A stretch of 64,000 bases of DNA, taken from contig NZ_CP119789.1 of the NCBI RefSeq assembly GCF_029338275.1, positions 3,100,001 to 3,164,000 on the forward strand, given 5' to 3'. This stretch comes from Haloarcula ordinaria. Its GTDB lineage: Archaea; Halobacteriota; Halobacteria; Halobacteriales; Haloarculaceae. Every line of letters starts with the position of its first letter. The first letter of the stretch is position 1. Shown piece after piece: positions 17,817 to 25,660 of this stretch. The notes beneath the pieces were generated by a model. It worked only from the letters and a program-made list of their open reading frames with translations, was not told the DNA's origin and did not search any database. Both the position numbers and the translations under genes were made by a program.

Positions 17817-18667
17817 GCTGGGCCGTCGTTGCTCGAAAAGACTTCCAGGATGCTCGACTCTCGAAGGCGCTCTGGGCCATCACTGGTGCATTCGTCCTCC
17901 TGTCGGCAGGGATGGCCGTCATCTACGCCACCGTCCCGGAACTCAGCCGAGATATCGGAGCAGTGAGTACGCTGGGCTATCTGACGCTACTGCTGGCCGC
18001 GATGACGCTGTTCGTCTCCATCGCGGCCATCGTCATCGGAGCGGGAGCGATCGCCGGTGAGCGTGACCGCGGCTCGAGCAAGCTCCTGCTTGGCTTTCCC
18101 CACAGCCGCGCGGACGTGGTTCTCGGAAAACTCCTCGGACGTACCGCGGTACTCGCGGTCGCCATTCTCGTCGGCCTCGCCGTCACGCTAGCGGTGATCC
18201 TCGTGTTGTTCCAGTCGTTCTCGCCGGTCGACTACGCGGTCTTCGCTGTGGTCACGCTCCTGTTTGCCCTCGTGTACGTGGGCATCATGGTCGCCGTCTC
18301 CGCGACGACCGGGAGCGGTGGACGGGCGATGGCGTTTGGCGTCGGCGTGTTCGTCCTGCTCGAATTCCTCGGCGACCTCCTCGCGCCGGCGGTCATGTTC
18401 GTCGTGAACGGGTTCTCTTTCGGCGGGGTCACGACAGTCCCGGGATGGTATGCCTTCCTCAACGTCGTCACACCGTCGGCTGCCTACCAGAACGCCCTCG
18501 GGTGGTTCCTCGGTGACGGCACGACGGCAGCCCTGAGCCTCGGCGGGATGCTGGACGGTCCGGTCCCGTTCTACCTCACGGGCTGGGCCAGCATCGTAAT
18601 CCTCGTACTCTGGCTCGTCGTTCCGCTGGCACTTGGATACCGGCGCTTTGCCGCCGCCGACCTCTGA
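17813..18667 (+). CDS. ABC-2 type transporter permease
   Basis: 284 residues from the ATG overlapping the ATPase stop. Six membrane segments are visible, e.g. LGYLTLLLAAMTLFVSIAAI and LGRTAVLAVAILVGLAVTLA. The loop GAGAIAGERDRGSSKLLLGFPHSRADVVLGK is the NosY/ABC-2 cytoplasmic motif (text given in parts of the protein around residues 75-105). The partner is the ATPase at 16794. Length and topology are normal for the family. Confidence 0.9.
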   Translation: MSWAVVARKDFQDARLSKALWAITGAFVLLSAGMAVIYATVPELSRDIGAVSTLGYLTLLLAAMTLFVSIAAIVIGAGAIAGERDRGSSKLLLGFPHSRADVVLGKLLGRTAVLAVAILVGLAVTLAVILVLFQSFSPVDYAVFAVVTLLFALVYVGIMVAVSATTGSGGRAMAFGVGVFVLLEFLGDLLAPAVMFVVNGFSFGGVTTVPGWYAFLNVVTPSAAYQNALGWFLGDGTTAALSLGGMLDGPVPFYLTGWASIVILVLWLVVPLALGYRRFAAADL

Positions 18668-18733
18668 TCCCACCGCCCAAACCATGTCCCGACAGACTAC
18701 GAAGACAGGACTCCGAATCGGAACTTCGCCCGC

Positions 18734-18871
18734 ATGTTCGCGGGCCGCCTCGTGACCACCATTGAGGACGGTGATTTTTTGTCGCCGCGATTTGCTCGTC
18801 CGGGCGCTGACCGACGACGGATTTTCTACCAGACTGGCGACTCTCTCGTGTTAGGTGAGGATCGTAACTGA
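18734..18871 (+). CDS. Possible 45-residue peptide gene
   Basis: ATG at 18734, stop at 18869-18871. MFAGRLVTTIEDGDFLSP, then a basic middle and an acidic end. There is no cysteine or membrane segment. It lies between the permease and the next promoter. It could be a gene remnant or a small product of the cluster; only the open frame supports it. Confidence 0.25.
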   Translation: MFAGRLVTTIEDGDFLSPRFARPGADRRRIFYQTGDSLVLGEDRN

Positions 18872-18883
18872 ATCGAGCAGGAG

Positions 18884-18908
18884 TATTTAAAAGTCGTACT
18901 GATACGGC
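18884..18908 (+). promoter_or_regulatory. Shared promoter element, copy 4
   Basis: TATTTAAAA followed by GTCGTACTGATACGGC. A second TATA-like CGTATATAAG lies at 18933, so the transcript start could be near 18960, just before the ATG at 18976. The 5' region is repeated at 20675-20866. Confidence 0.65.
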
Positions 18909-18975
18909 CTGCGTCTTCAGGAGTCGTCCTCCCGTATATAAGTGCAAATAATCGTGCTTCGTCGCGGTGTTCACT

Positions 18976-19749
18976 ATGTCGACTTCAACTTACAACCAGC
19001 CGGATGTACAGCCCCGAACTGCCGATAGCCCGCGGCGGGCGCTTCTCGTCGCTCTCGGGCTGCTATTTGCCGCAGCCATTCCCCCACTGGCAATCGTCGA
19101 GGGCTTCAAGCTCGTGCAGGCACAGTTCGGGTACGGTGGCGACCTCGCGGTCACCTACATCGGCGGTGGCCTCCTCGCAACCATAGCCATCGGCCTGATT
19201 GGCGTCGCGTACAACCGCGTCCGACCGGTCACTGTCCACGTGCCTCGATGGCTCCCGACGGTGCGCGAGGGTGGCTGGATCGTCGCGGGTGTCGTCGTTT
19301 CGTTTGTCGCCGCAATTCTGATCGCGGTCGGGATGCAGTTGCTCGACGCGATACCGCCAACGAACTTTATCACCGCTGCGGCCGCCGAACGACCGGTGTT
19401 GGTGTACGGATTTGCACTCTTCGGTGTGCTGTTCATCGTCGGCCCCGTCGAGGAGTACTTTTTCCGAGGTATCGTCCAGGGTCGCCTCCGCGAACAGATG
19501 GGAGCAGTGCCGGCCATCGCCATCGTTTCAGTCGGCTTCGCGCTGGGACACGTTCCGAGCTACTTGATCGGCGGATCGGATCTACTCTCGCTGGGCGTCT
19601 TCTTCGCCCTTCTGAGCATCGCCGTCGGGTCGGTCATCCTCGGTGCGATCTACGAGCGTACCCAAAACCTCGTCGTGGTCATCGTGATCCACAGCCTGTT
19701 CAACGCAATCAGCGTCAGCTTAGCACTGGTCGCCGTTCTCGGAGCGTGA
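18976..19749 (+). CDS. CPBP-family intramembrane protease 3
   Basis: 257 residues from MSTSTYNQPDVQPR; the ATG at 18976 is chosen because the same N-terminal peptide recurs at 20777. About seven hydrophobic helices. Active-site motifs: PVEEYFFRGIVQG (EExxxR), GFALGHVPSYL and VIHSLFNAISV. The next CPBP gene begins 6 bp after the stop, so they are cotranscribed. Confidence 0.85.
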   Translation: MSTSTYNQPDVQPRTADSPRRALLVALGLLFAAAIPPLAIVEGFKLVQAQFGYGGDLAVTYIGGGLLATIAIGLIGVAYNRVRPVTVHVPRWLPTVREGGWIVAGVVVSFVAAILIAVGMQLLDAIPPTNFITAAAAERPVLVYGFALFGVLFIVGPVEEYFFRGIVQGRLREQMGAVPAIAIVSVGFALGHVPSYLIGGSDLLSLGVFFALLSIAVGSVILGAIYERTQNLVVVIVIHSLFNAISVSLALVAVLGA

Positions 19750-19755
19750 TCGGGG

Positions 19756-20592
19756 ATGCAACTGCGGTATCTCCAATCCCGTCCGGTACAATTGTACGTC
19801 AGTATTCTTGCGGCGATGCTGGTGTTCGGCGTGGTCGCTCGCCCTATAGTCGAGACACTCGCCCCAGACCTCTCGGTCATCGGTATCCGGGTCGTCCTCA
19901 ACTGGGTGTTCGTCGCGCTCGTCGTCGGCCTGGTTTCCTGGCTGGGCTGGTGGCGGAAGGTCCGGCTGACCGCACCGATAGCATCGGGCGGCCGCCGGTA
20001 TCTGCTCGTGCTGGCCGCACTGTTGGTCGTCCCGCTGGGAGTAACCCTCGCGCTCACCCCGGCGCCATTCGCGGTCCCAGAGTTTACGATCCTCGATGGA
20101 CAGACCCTCTCGACGGCCGGCGTCGTCGTGCTCGTCGTCGTCGGGTTCGCCCTCGGGGCGGCCGTCTCGGAGGAACTCCTGTACCGTGGTGTCGTCCTCC
20201 GGAGTTTCGAGTCGCGGGGGCGGATTCCCGCGGCGCTCGCGGCCAGTGTCCTCTTCGGCGCCTCCCACCTCTCGCTGCTCGCAGTTGGCGTGCCTCTGAG
20301 TGAAGTGTTACTCGTCAGCGTGTTGAGTGCCGTCTCTGGTATCGGGCTCGCGGCGGTCGCGTTCAGACTGGGGACGCTGTGGCCCCTGGTCGGGTGGCAC
20401 TTCCTCCAGAACTCCTTTCCGGCGTTCCTCACCCCCGAGGCGATGGCGGTGTTCGTTCCCGTCAATGTCGCCGTCGTCCTCGGGGTCGCCATCCTCGGGA
20501 CGTGGCTCCTCTGGACGGATCGCAACGTCAGAGTCGCTGACGATGAGATGCAGGCCGATACACCCACTCAGCCCACTGGGAACAGGATATAG
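19756..20592 (+). CDS. CPBP-family intramembrane protease 4
   Basis: 278 residues. A hydrophobic multi-pass protein with VSEELLYRGVVLRSF (EExxxR), LFGASHLSLLA and GWHFLQNSFP, the three CPBP motifs. It is directly downstream of protease 3 in the same unit. A decayed lipoprotein start follows at 20595. The C-terminal tail is acidic and ends soon after the last helix. Confidence 0.85.
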   Translation: MQLRYLQSRPVQLYVSILAAMLVFGVVARPIVETLAPDLSVIGIRVVLNWVFVALVVGLVSWLGWWRKVRLTAPIASGGRRYLLVLAALLVVPLGVTLALTPAPFAVPEFTILDGQTLSTAGVVVLVVVGFALGAAVSEELLYRGVVLRSFESRGRIPAALAASVLFGASHLSLLAVGVPLSEVLLVSVLSAVSGIGLAAVAFRLGTLWPLVGWHFLQNSFPAFLTPEAMAVFVPVNVAVVLGVAILGTWLLWTDRNVRVADDEMQADTPTQPTGNRI

Positions 20593-20594
20593 CC

Positions 20595-20681
20595 CTGAAT
20601 CGCCGACGGTTCCTCGGCGCCGTGGCTGGAGCTACGGCTTCCAGGTCTCTCGTGGCGCTAGCTGGCTGGAGAAGTATTTAA
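20595..20681 (+). pseudogene. Remnant of lipoprotein signal region
   Basis: The frame reads LNRRRFLGAVAGATA then SRSLVALAGW and stops inside the next promoter. It matches the start of the intact lipoprotein at 21896 (MNRRGFLNTVAGTTA, TLVALAGC) but has lost the start codon and lipobox cysteine. It marks the end of the first copy of a duplicated unit. Confidence 0.65.
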
Positions 20682-20699
20682 AACGCGGATTGATACGGC
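20675..20699 (+). promoter_or_regulatory. Shared promoter element, copy 5
   Basis: TATTTAAAA followed by CGCGGATTGATACGGC. It overlaps the end of the lipoprotein remnant. Confidence 0.7.
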
Positions 20700-20776
20700 C
20701 TGCATCTCCAAGCGTCATGCTCCCGTAAACAGACGCAAGCTAAACCGAAGCGTCGTGCTTCGTCGCGGTGTTTACC

Positions 20777-20866
20777 ATGTCGACTTCAACCTACAATCAG
20801 CCGGATATGCAGCCCCGAACTGACGATTGCCAGCGACCGGCGATTCTCGCCGCTCTCGGGGGGTGA
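20777..20866 (+). pseudogene. Truncated duplicate of CPBP protease 3 N-terminus
   Basis: MSTSTYNQPDMQPRTDD and 12 further residues, then a stop. The first 17 residues are nearly identical to protease 3, and the upstream DNA is also duplicated. It is either a decayed gene or now a short leader peptide before protease 5, whose ATG is 7 bp downstream. Confidence 0.7.
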
Positions 20867-20873
20867 TCAGAAA

Positions 20874-21767
20874 ATGCAACTGATTTCAAGAGACAGTCGG
20901 ATCGTGTCGGACCTCTCTGAGCCCGACGCGCTTGTGCGAGCTGGCTGGTTCGTTGGGTTGACGCTCGTGCTCTCGTTGGCCATCTACATTCCCGTTATCG
21001 CCTCGGCCCACGGGTGGATCGGGGTGGCAGTGCCTCCGGGACTATCGGCACTCGCGATTTTCACGCCTGCAGTGGTCGCGATCGTGTTGCACGTCTATGA
21101 TAACGGTATCGGCGGTCTTCGGACCGCGTTCCGTCCACTCATTACGTGGCGGTTCGGGCTCCGTTGGTGGACCGTCGTACTGGGGCTCGCACCAGTCATG
21201 CTTGGTCTGAGCTACGCAGCGTATCTCTCTCTCGGAGGAGCCCTTAAGCCTGCACCAGCACTAGCACAACTTGATGGACCACTCGGTCTCGCCATCGTAC
21301 CGATTGCACTGCTGGTGACACTCTTCCTCTCGATGGGCGAAGAACTCGGTTGGCGTGGCTATCTCCTTCCCCTCTTACAGACGCGGTTCGGCGCGGCTAT
21401 CGCGAGTTTCGTTCTTGGCGTGTGCTGGTTCGCCTGGCACATTCCGCTCCAGTTCGTTCCTGGGGACGCCAATAGTGGGTTCCCACTCCCGCTCTGGGGA
21501 CTGTCGATCGTCGCAACGGCGTTCGTCTACACTTGGCTGTTCAACAACACCGGGGGGAGTGTGCTCGCAGTCACGCTCTTCCACGGACTGTTCAATACGC
21601 TCGGACCGTTCATCGCGCTACACCCGAGCGTGACGGGGAATCCACTCTCGGCATACGTTCTCGCTGGGGTGAACGTCACATTTGCCGTCATCATCCTCGC
21701 GCTGTATGGCACTGCGTCCTTTACGCGCCCACAGAAAACAGGAGTCACCTCGGCTGGAGGGAAGTAA
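20874..21767 (+). CDS. CPBP-family intramembrane protease 5
   Basis: 297 residues, ATG at 20874. Eight or so hydrophobic helices. Motifs: SMGEELGWRGYLLPLLQ (EExxxR), VCWFAWHIPLQF and LFHGLFNTLG. Close in motif wording to protease 2 (YGEELGWRGYLLPAL). It is driven by promoter copy 5 and followed by the lipoprotein at 21896. Confidence 0.88.
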   Translation: MQLISRDSRIVSDLSEPDALVRAGWFVGLTLVLSLAIYIPVIASAHGWIGVAVPPGLSALAIFTPAVVAIVLHVYDNGIGGLRTAFRPLITWRFGLRWWTVVLGLAPVMLGLSYAAYLSLGGALKPAPALAQLDGPLGLAIVPIALLVTLFLSMGEELGWRGYLLPLLQTRFGAAIASFVLGVCWFAWHIPLQFVPGDANSGFPLPLWGLSIVATAFVYTWLFNNTGGSVLAVTLFHGLFNTLGPFIALHPSVTGNPLSAYVLAGVNVTFAVIILALYGTASFTRPQKTGVTSAGGK

Positions 21768-21895
21768 CCGAACATGTCGAAGCTAAAGCGATATTCACAG
21801 TTGAGCCGCTCCCGCTCCATCCAGGATGTGACTTGGAAGAGCACGACCTCACAGGTGACCATACAAATAGAACGGTCGGAGACTAGAGAGGCGCG

Positions 21896-22318
21896 ATGAA
21901 CCGACGGGGCTTTCTCAATACTGTGGCTGGAACCACGGCTGCCGGGACGCTCGTGGCGCTGGCTGGCTGCGTCGGCTCGGAGGACGGCATCGGCGACCTC
22001 ACGGTGATCGTCACCAACGTGGACGAGGTCACGCACACTATCGCAGTGACCGTCACGAACCAGGCTGGTGACGTCGTCGAATCGCTCGCTGGCGAGGCTA
22101 TCGAACCTGGTATCGCGCGGACGTTCACCAGTGCAGGGTATCCCGATGACACCTACCAGGTCGCAGTCGAAGACGATCGGGAGGGCCTTCCCGCCTGGAA
22201 GCAGGCTACTCGGTGGTCGAATCTGGCGGCTTGTCCCTCGCTGGTGTTCGAACTCCGGCTGACCAACCAGAACGGCATCAGGCACGTCGTCCCATCGCAA
22301 CGGTGTGAGTCGCCGTGA
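21896..22318 (+). CDS. Tat lipoprotein of the CPBP cluster
   Basis: 140 residues. MNRRGFLNTVAGTTAAGTLV, then ALAGC: a twin-arginine signal and lipobox. The mature part is a small beta-sandwich-like domain (LTVIVTNVDEVTHTIAVTV) with two further cysteines (ACPSLVFEL and QRCESP) that may pair. A purine-rich AGAGAGGCG precedes the ATG. Its stop overlaps the GTG of protease 6. It could be an exported binding or immunity component (inference). Confidence 0.8.
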   Translation: MNRRGFLNTVAGTTAAGTLVALAGCVGSEDGIGDLTVIVTNVDEVTHTIAVTVTNQAGDVVESLAGEAIEPGIARTFTSAGYPDDTYQVAVEDDREGLPAWKQATRWSNLAACPSLVFELRLTNQNGIRHVVPSQRCESP

Positions 22319-23319
22319 ACGTGCGGTGGCTGCTGCGTCCGGAGACACAGCCTCGAGGGCTGATCTGGAACGACGTCGAAGACCGACCCCGGATGCCGCT
22401 CCGAATCTTCGCCGGACTCGCCCTCTGGTGGCTCCTCGGAATCATGATGTCCGGCCTCCTGGGAACGGTCGTTACCGGCCGGTCACCCTTCTTTGAACTC
22501 CGAGGGACTCCGGTTGGCAGTATCGCCGTGACCGCGATCGACCTTGTAGTCGGCGCCATCTCCACGCCTGTGGCCATCTACCTGGCCGGTCGGTACGTGG
22601 ATCGCCGGCGGTTCCGCGATTTCGGTTTCCGCGTCAATCGCGCGTGGTGGGCCGACCTCACGTTCGGGTTCGTCCTGGGAGGCGCGTTGATGACGGCCAT
22701 CTTCGTGGTCCAGTTGGCACTCGGCTGGGTCACAATACGCGGCGTTTTCGTCGTCGGTGGCGTCCCCCACTGGACGTTTCCGTACTGGTTCCTGCTCTCG
22801 GTGGGGTCCTACCTCATCGGATCCGTGATCGAAGAACTCCTTCACCGAGGTTTCCTGCTGACGAACTTCGCCGAGGGGTTCCAGGTCGGGCCAGTCGACG
22901 CCCGCGGGGCCGTGGTGGTGGGGATACTACTGACGAGCGGTGTCTTTGCGTTCGCACATGCTACGGCACCGAACGCGACGGCTATCAGTACGGCGTCGAT
23001 TGCGCTCGCGGGTGTGTTCCTCGGGCTCGGGTACGCCTTGACTGGGGAACTCGCGCTCCCGATCGGTGTCCACGTCGCGTGGAACTTCTTCGAGGGGAAC
23101 CTCTACGGATTCCCCATCAGTGGCTCGACGACGACGAGCATCCTCGCAATCGAGCAGCATGGCCCAGACGTCATGACCGGCGGTGCGTTTGGCCCCGAGG
23201 CTGGTCTCCTCGGTGTGGGCGCTATTCTTCTCGGTATCCTCACGACTATCGCTTGGGTGCGATATCATCGAGGTGGCTCTGGAATTCAACTGGCAGTCAC
23301 GAACCGAGAGACTCTGTGA
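22315..23319 (+). CDS. CPBP-family intramembrane protease 6
   Basis: 334 residues from a GTG overlapping the lipoprotein stop. The segment GRYVDRRRFRDFGFR precedes the catalytic core. Motifs are VIEELLHRGFLLTNF (EExxxR), FAFAHATAPNA and GVHVAWNFFEG. It is the intact counterpart of the frameshifted protease 1. It is the last gene of the cluster; the recombinase unit begins 85 bp further on. Confidence 0.88.
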   Translation: MNVRWLLRPETQPRGLIWNDVEDRPRMPLRIFAGLALWWLLGIMMSGLLGTVVTGRSPFFELRGTPVGSIAVTAIDLVVGAISTPVAIYLAGRYVDRRRFRDFGFRVNRAWWADLTFGFVLGGALMTAIFVVQLALGWVTIRGVFVVGGVPHWTFPYWFLLSVGSYLIGSVIEELLHRGFLLTNFAEGFQVGPVDARGAVVVGILLTSGVFAFAHATAPNATAISTASIALAGVFLGLGYALTGELALPIGVHVAWNFFEGNLYGFPISGSTTTSILAIEQHGPDVMTGGAFGPEAGLLGVGAILLGILTTIAWVRYHRGGSGIQLAVTNRETL

Positions 23320-23515
23320 AAATAGGCATCAAAATCTGTGGGACCGCCCCATGAATATAGTACTCAGAGTGGTAAAACCACCAGTGGTTCTGCTGCATAC
23401 ACCCTCTGTATTCAGCACGCACCTTAGAACACTGACCGGAACTGATACAAATCTCGCGGTCACCATTCTACCTAATCCGACGACTGCTTCGGTAAGTCTT
23501 GGCCGATAACGTGTA

Positions 23516-23542
23516 GTAACGACTTGTAAAACAAGTCGTAAC
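23516..23542. repeat. Palindrome GTAACGACTTGT / ACAAGTCGTAAC
   Basis: 12-bp arms with one mismatch around AAA, upstream of the recombinase. Half-sites AAGTCGTTAC recur at 57186, 58449, 59127 and 61009. Possibly a protein-binding site or terminator. Confidence 0.5.
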
Positions 23543-23634
23543 AGACTCCGCGTTTTTCACTCGAAACCCGGTGTGCCTTCGCCCCGATCACGCCGTCCGC
23601 AGATGCTTTAGTAACGGTTCCTCAAGGAATCGGT

Positions 23635-24231
23635 ATGCGAATCGAAGCGACAGACGGGAACGAACACAAGGTCTGGCTCACCGACAGCGAGATCGAAGAC
23701 CTCCGACGCGCCACCAACAGTCAGCGCGACGACCTCGTCATCCAGCTGGGCGCGTTCGTCGGCCTCCGCGCCTTCGAGATGCCCCAGGTCCGCCCCGTCG
23801 ACGTGAAGCAAACCGAGAGCGGCCAGTACCGCCTCCGCGTCGAAGCCGGCAAGGACACCAGCGGGAAGGGTGGAAAGCCACGCGACGCCTACCTCCCCGA
23901 CAGCGTCGAGCGCGACCTTCAACGGTTCCAGAACGAGCGCAACATCGCTCCGAAAGACCCCTTTATCGATCTGTCCCAACCAGGTGTCCGCGCCGTGATC
24001 CGCCGGACTGCCCAACGGGCAGCTCGGGAGACTGGTGACGAGGACTTCGAGAAGGTGAGCACGCACGATCTCCGCCGTCGGTTCGCCCAGCGCCTCCTGG
24101 TCGACCAGCAAATGAACCCGCGCGTCGTGATGGCTGTCGGCGGCTGGGACAGTTTCGCCGCCATCGAACCCTATCTGAACGCTCCGAGCGAGGACGTCAT
24201 CGATGACGCGTTCGTAGAAGTAGGGCTGTAG
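23635..24231 (+). CDS. Short tyrosine recombinase/integrase, copy 1
   Basis: 198 residues. Catalytic residues of the XerC/D-lambda family can be placed: Arg in VGLRAFEM, a Lys candidate in VEAGKDTS, the H-x-x-R box in STHDLRRRFAQ, the His/Trp position in VGGWDSFAA and Tyr in IEPYL. The N-terminal core-binding domain is nearly absent, so the protein is about half to two-thirds of a normal integrase. The copy at 56490-57086 is almost identical. A third survives as a fragment at 33958. Confidence 0.88.
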   Translation: MRIEATDGNEHKVWLTDSEIEDLRRATNSQRDDLVIQLGAFVGLRAFEMPQVRPVDVKQTESGQYRLRVEAGKDTSGKGGKPRDAYLPDSVERDLQRFQNERNIAPKDPFIDLSQPGVRAVIRRTAQRAARETGDEDFEKVSTHDLRRRFAQRLLVDQQMNPRVVMAVGGWDSFAAIEPYLNAPSEDVIDDAFVEVGL

Positions 24232-24391
24232 CTCATCTGGTACTCTGTGCTATTGACGAAAATCGGAAACGGGCTTTGTTGAATTCCTCATTCCCGGACA
24301 GTTTGTTGAGGTCGTGCTGAATACAGAGCGCGAATCGGTCACAAGTGGATGGGCATTATCCCATCGGCCGGTCAGTCGATACAGTAGCTGA

Positions 24392-24530
24392 GCCTTGTTT
24401 AGACGCGTCTGCTGCCCTCGGTTAGTGGCTCTATCCGGTGAACAGAATTCATTCATGAGGGTCTCTCTTCCTGCTTTCATTCTGTGGATGCAGGCCGTAG
24501 TAGACGATATGCACCGCGTCTAAACAAGGC
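24392..24530. mobile_element. MITE candidate with 16-bp terminal inverted repeats
   Basis: GCCTTGTTTAGACGCG at 24392-24407 and its exact reverse complement at 24515-24530 bound 139 bp without an open frame. No clear target duplication was seen. It lies in the 680-bp non-coding stretch between the recombinase and the pilin, which otherwise holds no gene. Confidence 0.65.
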
Positions 24531-24703
24531 CCAGTGCGCGTATCGGTCACTGGACGAGACGCCTGAATTACCACATTCTGAGGTCCACAACAGGGCATGT
24601 ACGTTGCACGCGCTGGCCGGACACATGCAAAAGGGGAAAACCAATTGCGAGAGTTGAAAATCACTACGGGACACCGATAGCAACGATTGAAACGATTTAC
24701 ATA

Positions 24704-24730
24704 CCGATCGCACTGCAGTCGTGCGATCGG
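24704..24730. repeat. Perfect 10-bp palindrome
   Basis: CCGATCGCAC, 7-nt spacer TGCAGTC, GTGCGATCGG. About 180 bp beyond the 3' end of the pilin gene. Operator or hairpin; function unknown. Confidence 0.5.
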
Positions 24731-24913
24731 GTGTGCATTGATTTTCAATGGCGACTATGCCCCAATTTGCTCGACCACTCTGTGCCGAATCAACTACTCT
24801 GTAGAATCGCTAACTTAACAGGGCTGGCCTTCGACTTCAAGAGGCAACGAACTCCCATCGAGACTGAAGTACGACCTACTGTTTGGAGAATCTGCAAATC
24901 GGACGAAAATCGG

Positions 24914-25657
24914 TCAGGTTACGAACGTAGCAGTCATTACTCTGACTTGTTTCTTGTCCGTCTCGTATATCGTTACCGTAATCGTCTCACTGGACCCGAT
25001 ATTCTGATCCGTAAGCCCACTCCCCGTCGCATCTGAAAAGATCAAATCATCCCCCGACGAATCGAAGTACCGCGCTGCTGAGGTACTCCCACCGGCCGGC
25101 TCGTCTTCCACAGTGACGTAGACACGGTCGTCGTGAGCCCGGCTGAATTGGAGGTTCTTAATCGTGACTTTTCCATTTATCCGAGCATCGTGCGAGGCTG
25201 GATATCCAAAACCCCCGATTGAGGCCTGTGGGTTAGCGCTATTCGGCACGTCGTACTGTGCGATTGTTCCGGTCGTATCATCCTTCGGGGATTGCCAGAT
25301 GAGCCGTAGGGTATCGCCGCCTTTGGCATTGACCGTCGCTGAGTCGCCCGCGGTGACATCACCCCCACTCCATTCGTTGATACTACCGACCGACGTTTTT
25401 TCGAGTGCGGCTCCCGCGAACCGCAACTGGTCGCCGTCAAACGAGTCACCGCTTGCGTGGGTCACCTGAACGTCACCATTGGCTTGCACCTCAAACTCAA
25501 ACGTCGCACTTGGAGCGGTACTATCTACGCTCTCTCCGATTCCTAGCGCGAACACAGAGACGACAGCCCCCAGTATCACCACGATACCCACCATCAGGAC
25601 GACCGAAATGACTGACGAGACGGCATCCTCGGACCTCATTAAAGTATCCGGCGTCAC
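24914..25657 (-). CDS. Type IV pilin / archaeal pilin-like secreted protein
   Basis: 247 residues from a GTG at 25657, or 241 from the ATG at 25639. A short leader RSEDAVSSV precedes a long hydrophobic helix (SVISVVLMVGIVVILGAVVS), the class III signal of haloarchaeal pilins, processed by the PibD peptidase. The mature part is a beta-rich domain with SATFEFEVQANGDVQV. The IS6-family element begins 4 bp upstream of the GTG. The AT-rich TAATTAATAAAATAG that looks like its TATA box is now on the far side of that element (26370-26390), so the gene has probably lost its own promoter. Confidence 0.85.
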   Translation of the reverse strand: MTPDTLMRSEDAVSSVISVVLMVGIVVILGAVVSVFALGIGESVDSTAPSATFEFEVQANGDVQVTHASGDSFDGDQLRFAGAALEKTSVGSINEWSGGDVTAGDSATVNAKGGDTLRLIWQSPKDDTTGTIAQYDVPNSANPQASIGGFGYPASHDARINGKVTIKNLQFSRAHDDRVYVTVEDEPAGGSTSAARYFDSSGDDLIFSDATGSGLTDQNIGSSETITVTIYETDKKQVRVMTATFVT

Positions 25658-25660
25658 GTA

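Larger units (their letters stand above)
23404..24328 (+). mobile_element. Recombinase unit bounded by 16-bp inverted repeats, copy 1
   Basis: CTCTGTATTCAGCACG at 23404-23419 and its exact reverse complement CGTGCTGAATACAGAG at 24313-24328 enclose one tyrosine-recombinase gene. The upstream 230 bp and the downstream 90 bp are also conserved in the unit at 56395-57307 (inverted orientation), and the downstream part in the fragment at 33958-34249. A second half-site TGCTGCATACA at 23391 makes the left end palindromic. An IS-like or invertible unit is inferred. Confidence 0.6.

Noticed and set aside
24449..24748. Minus-strand frame over the MITE and palindrome
   Set aside because: Cys/Arg-rich, no domains, and it covers inverted repeats that explain the DNA better.
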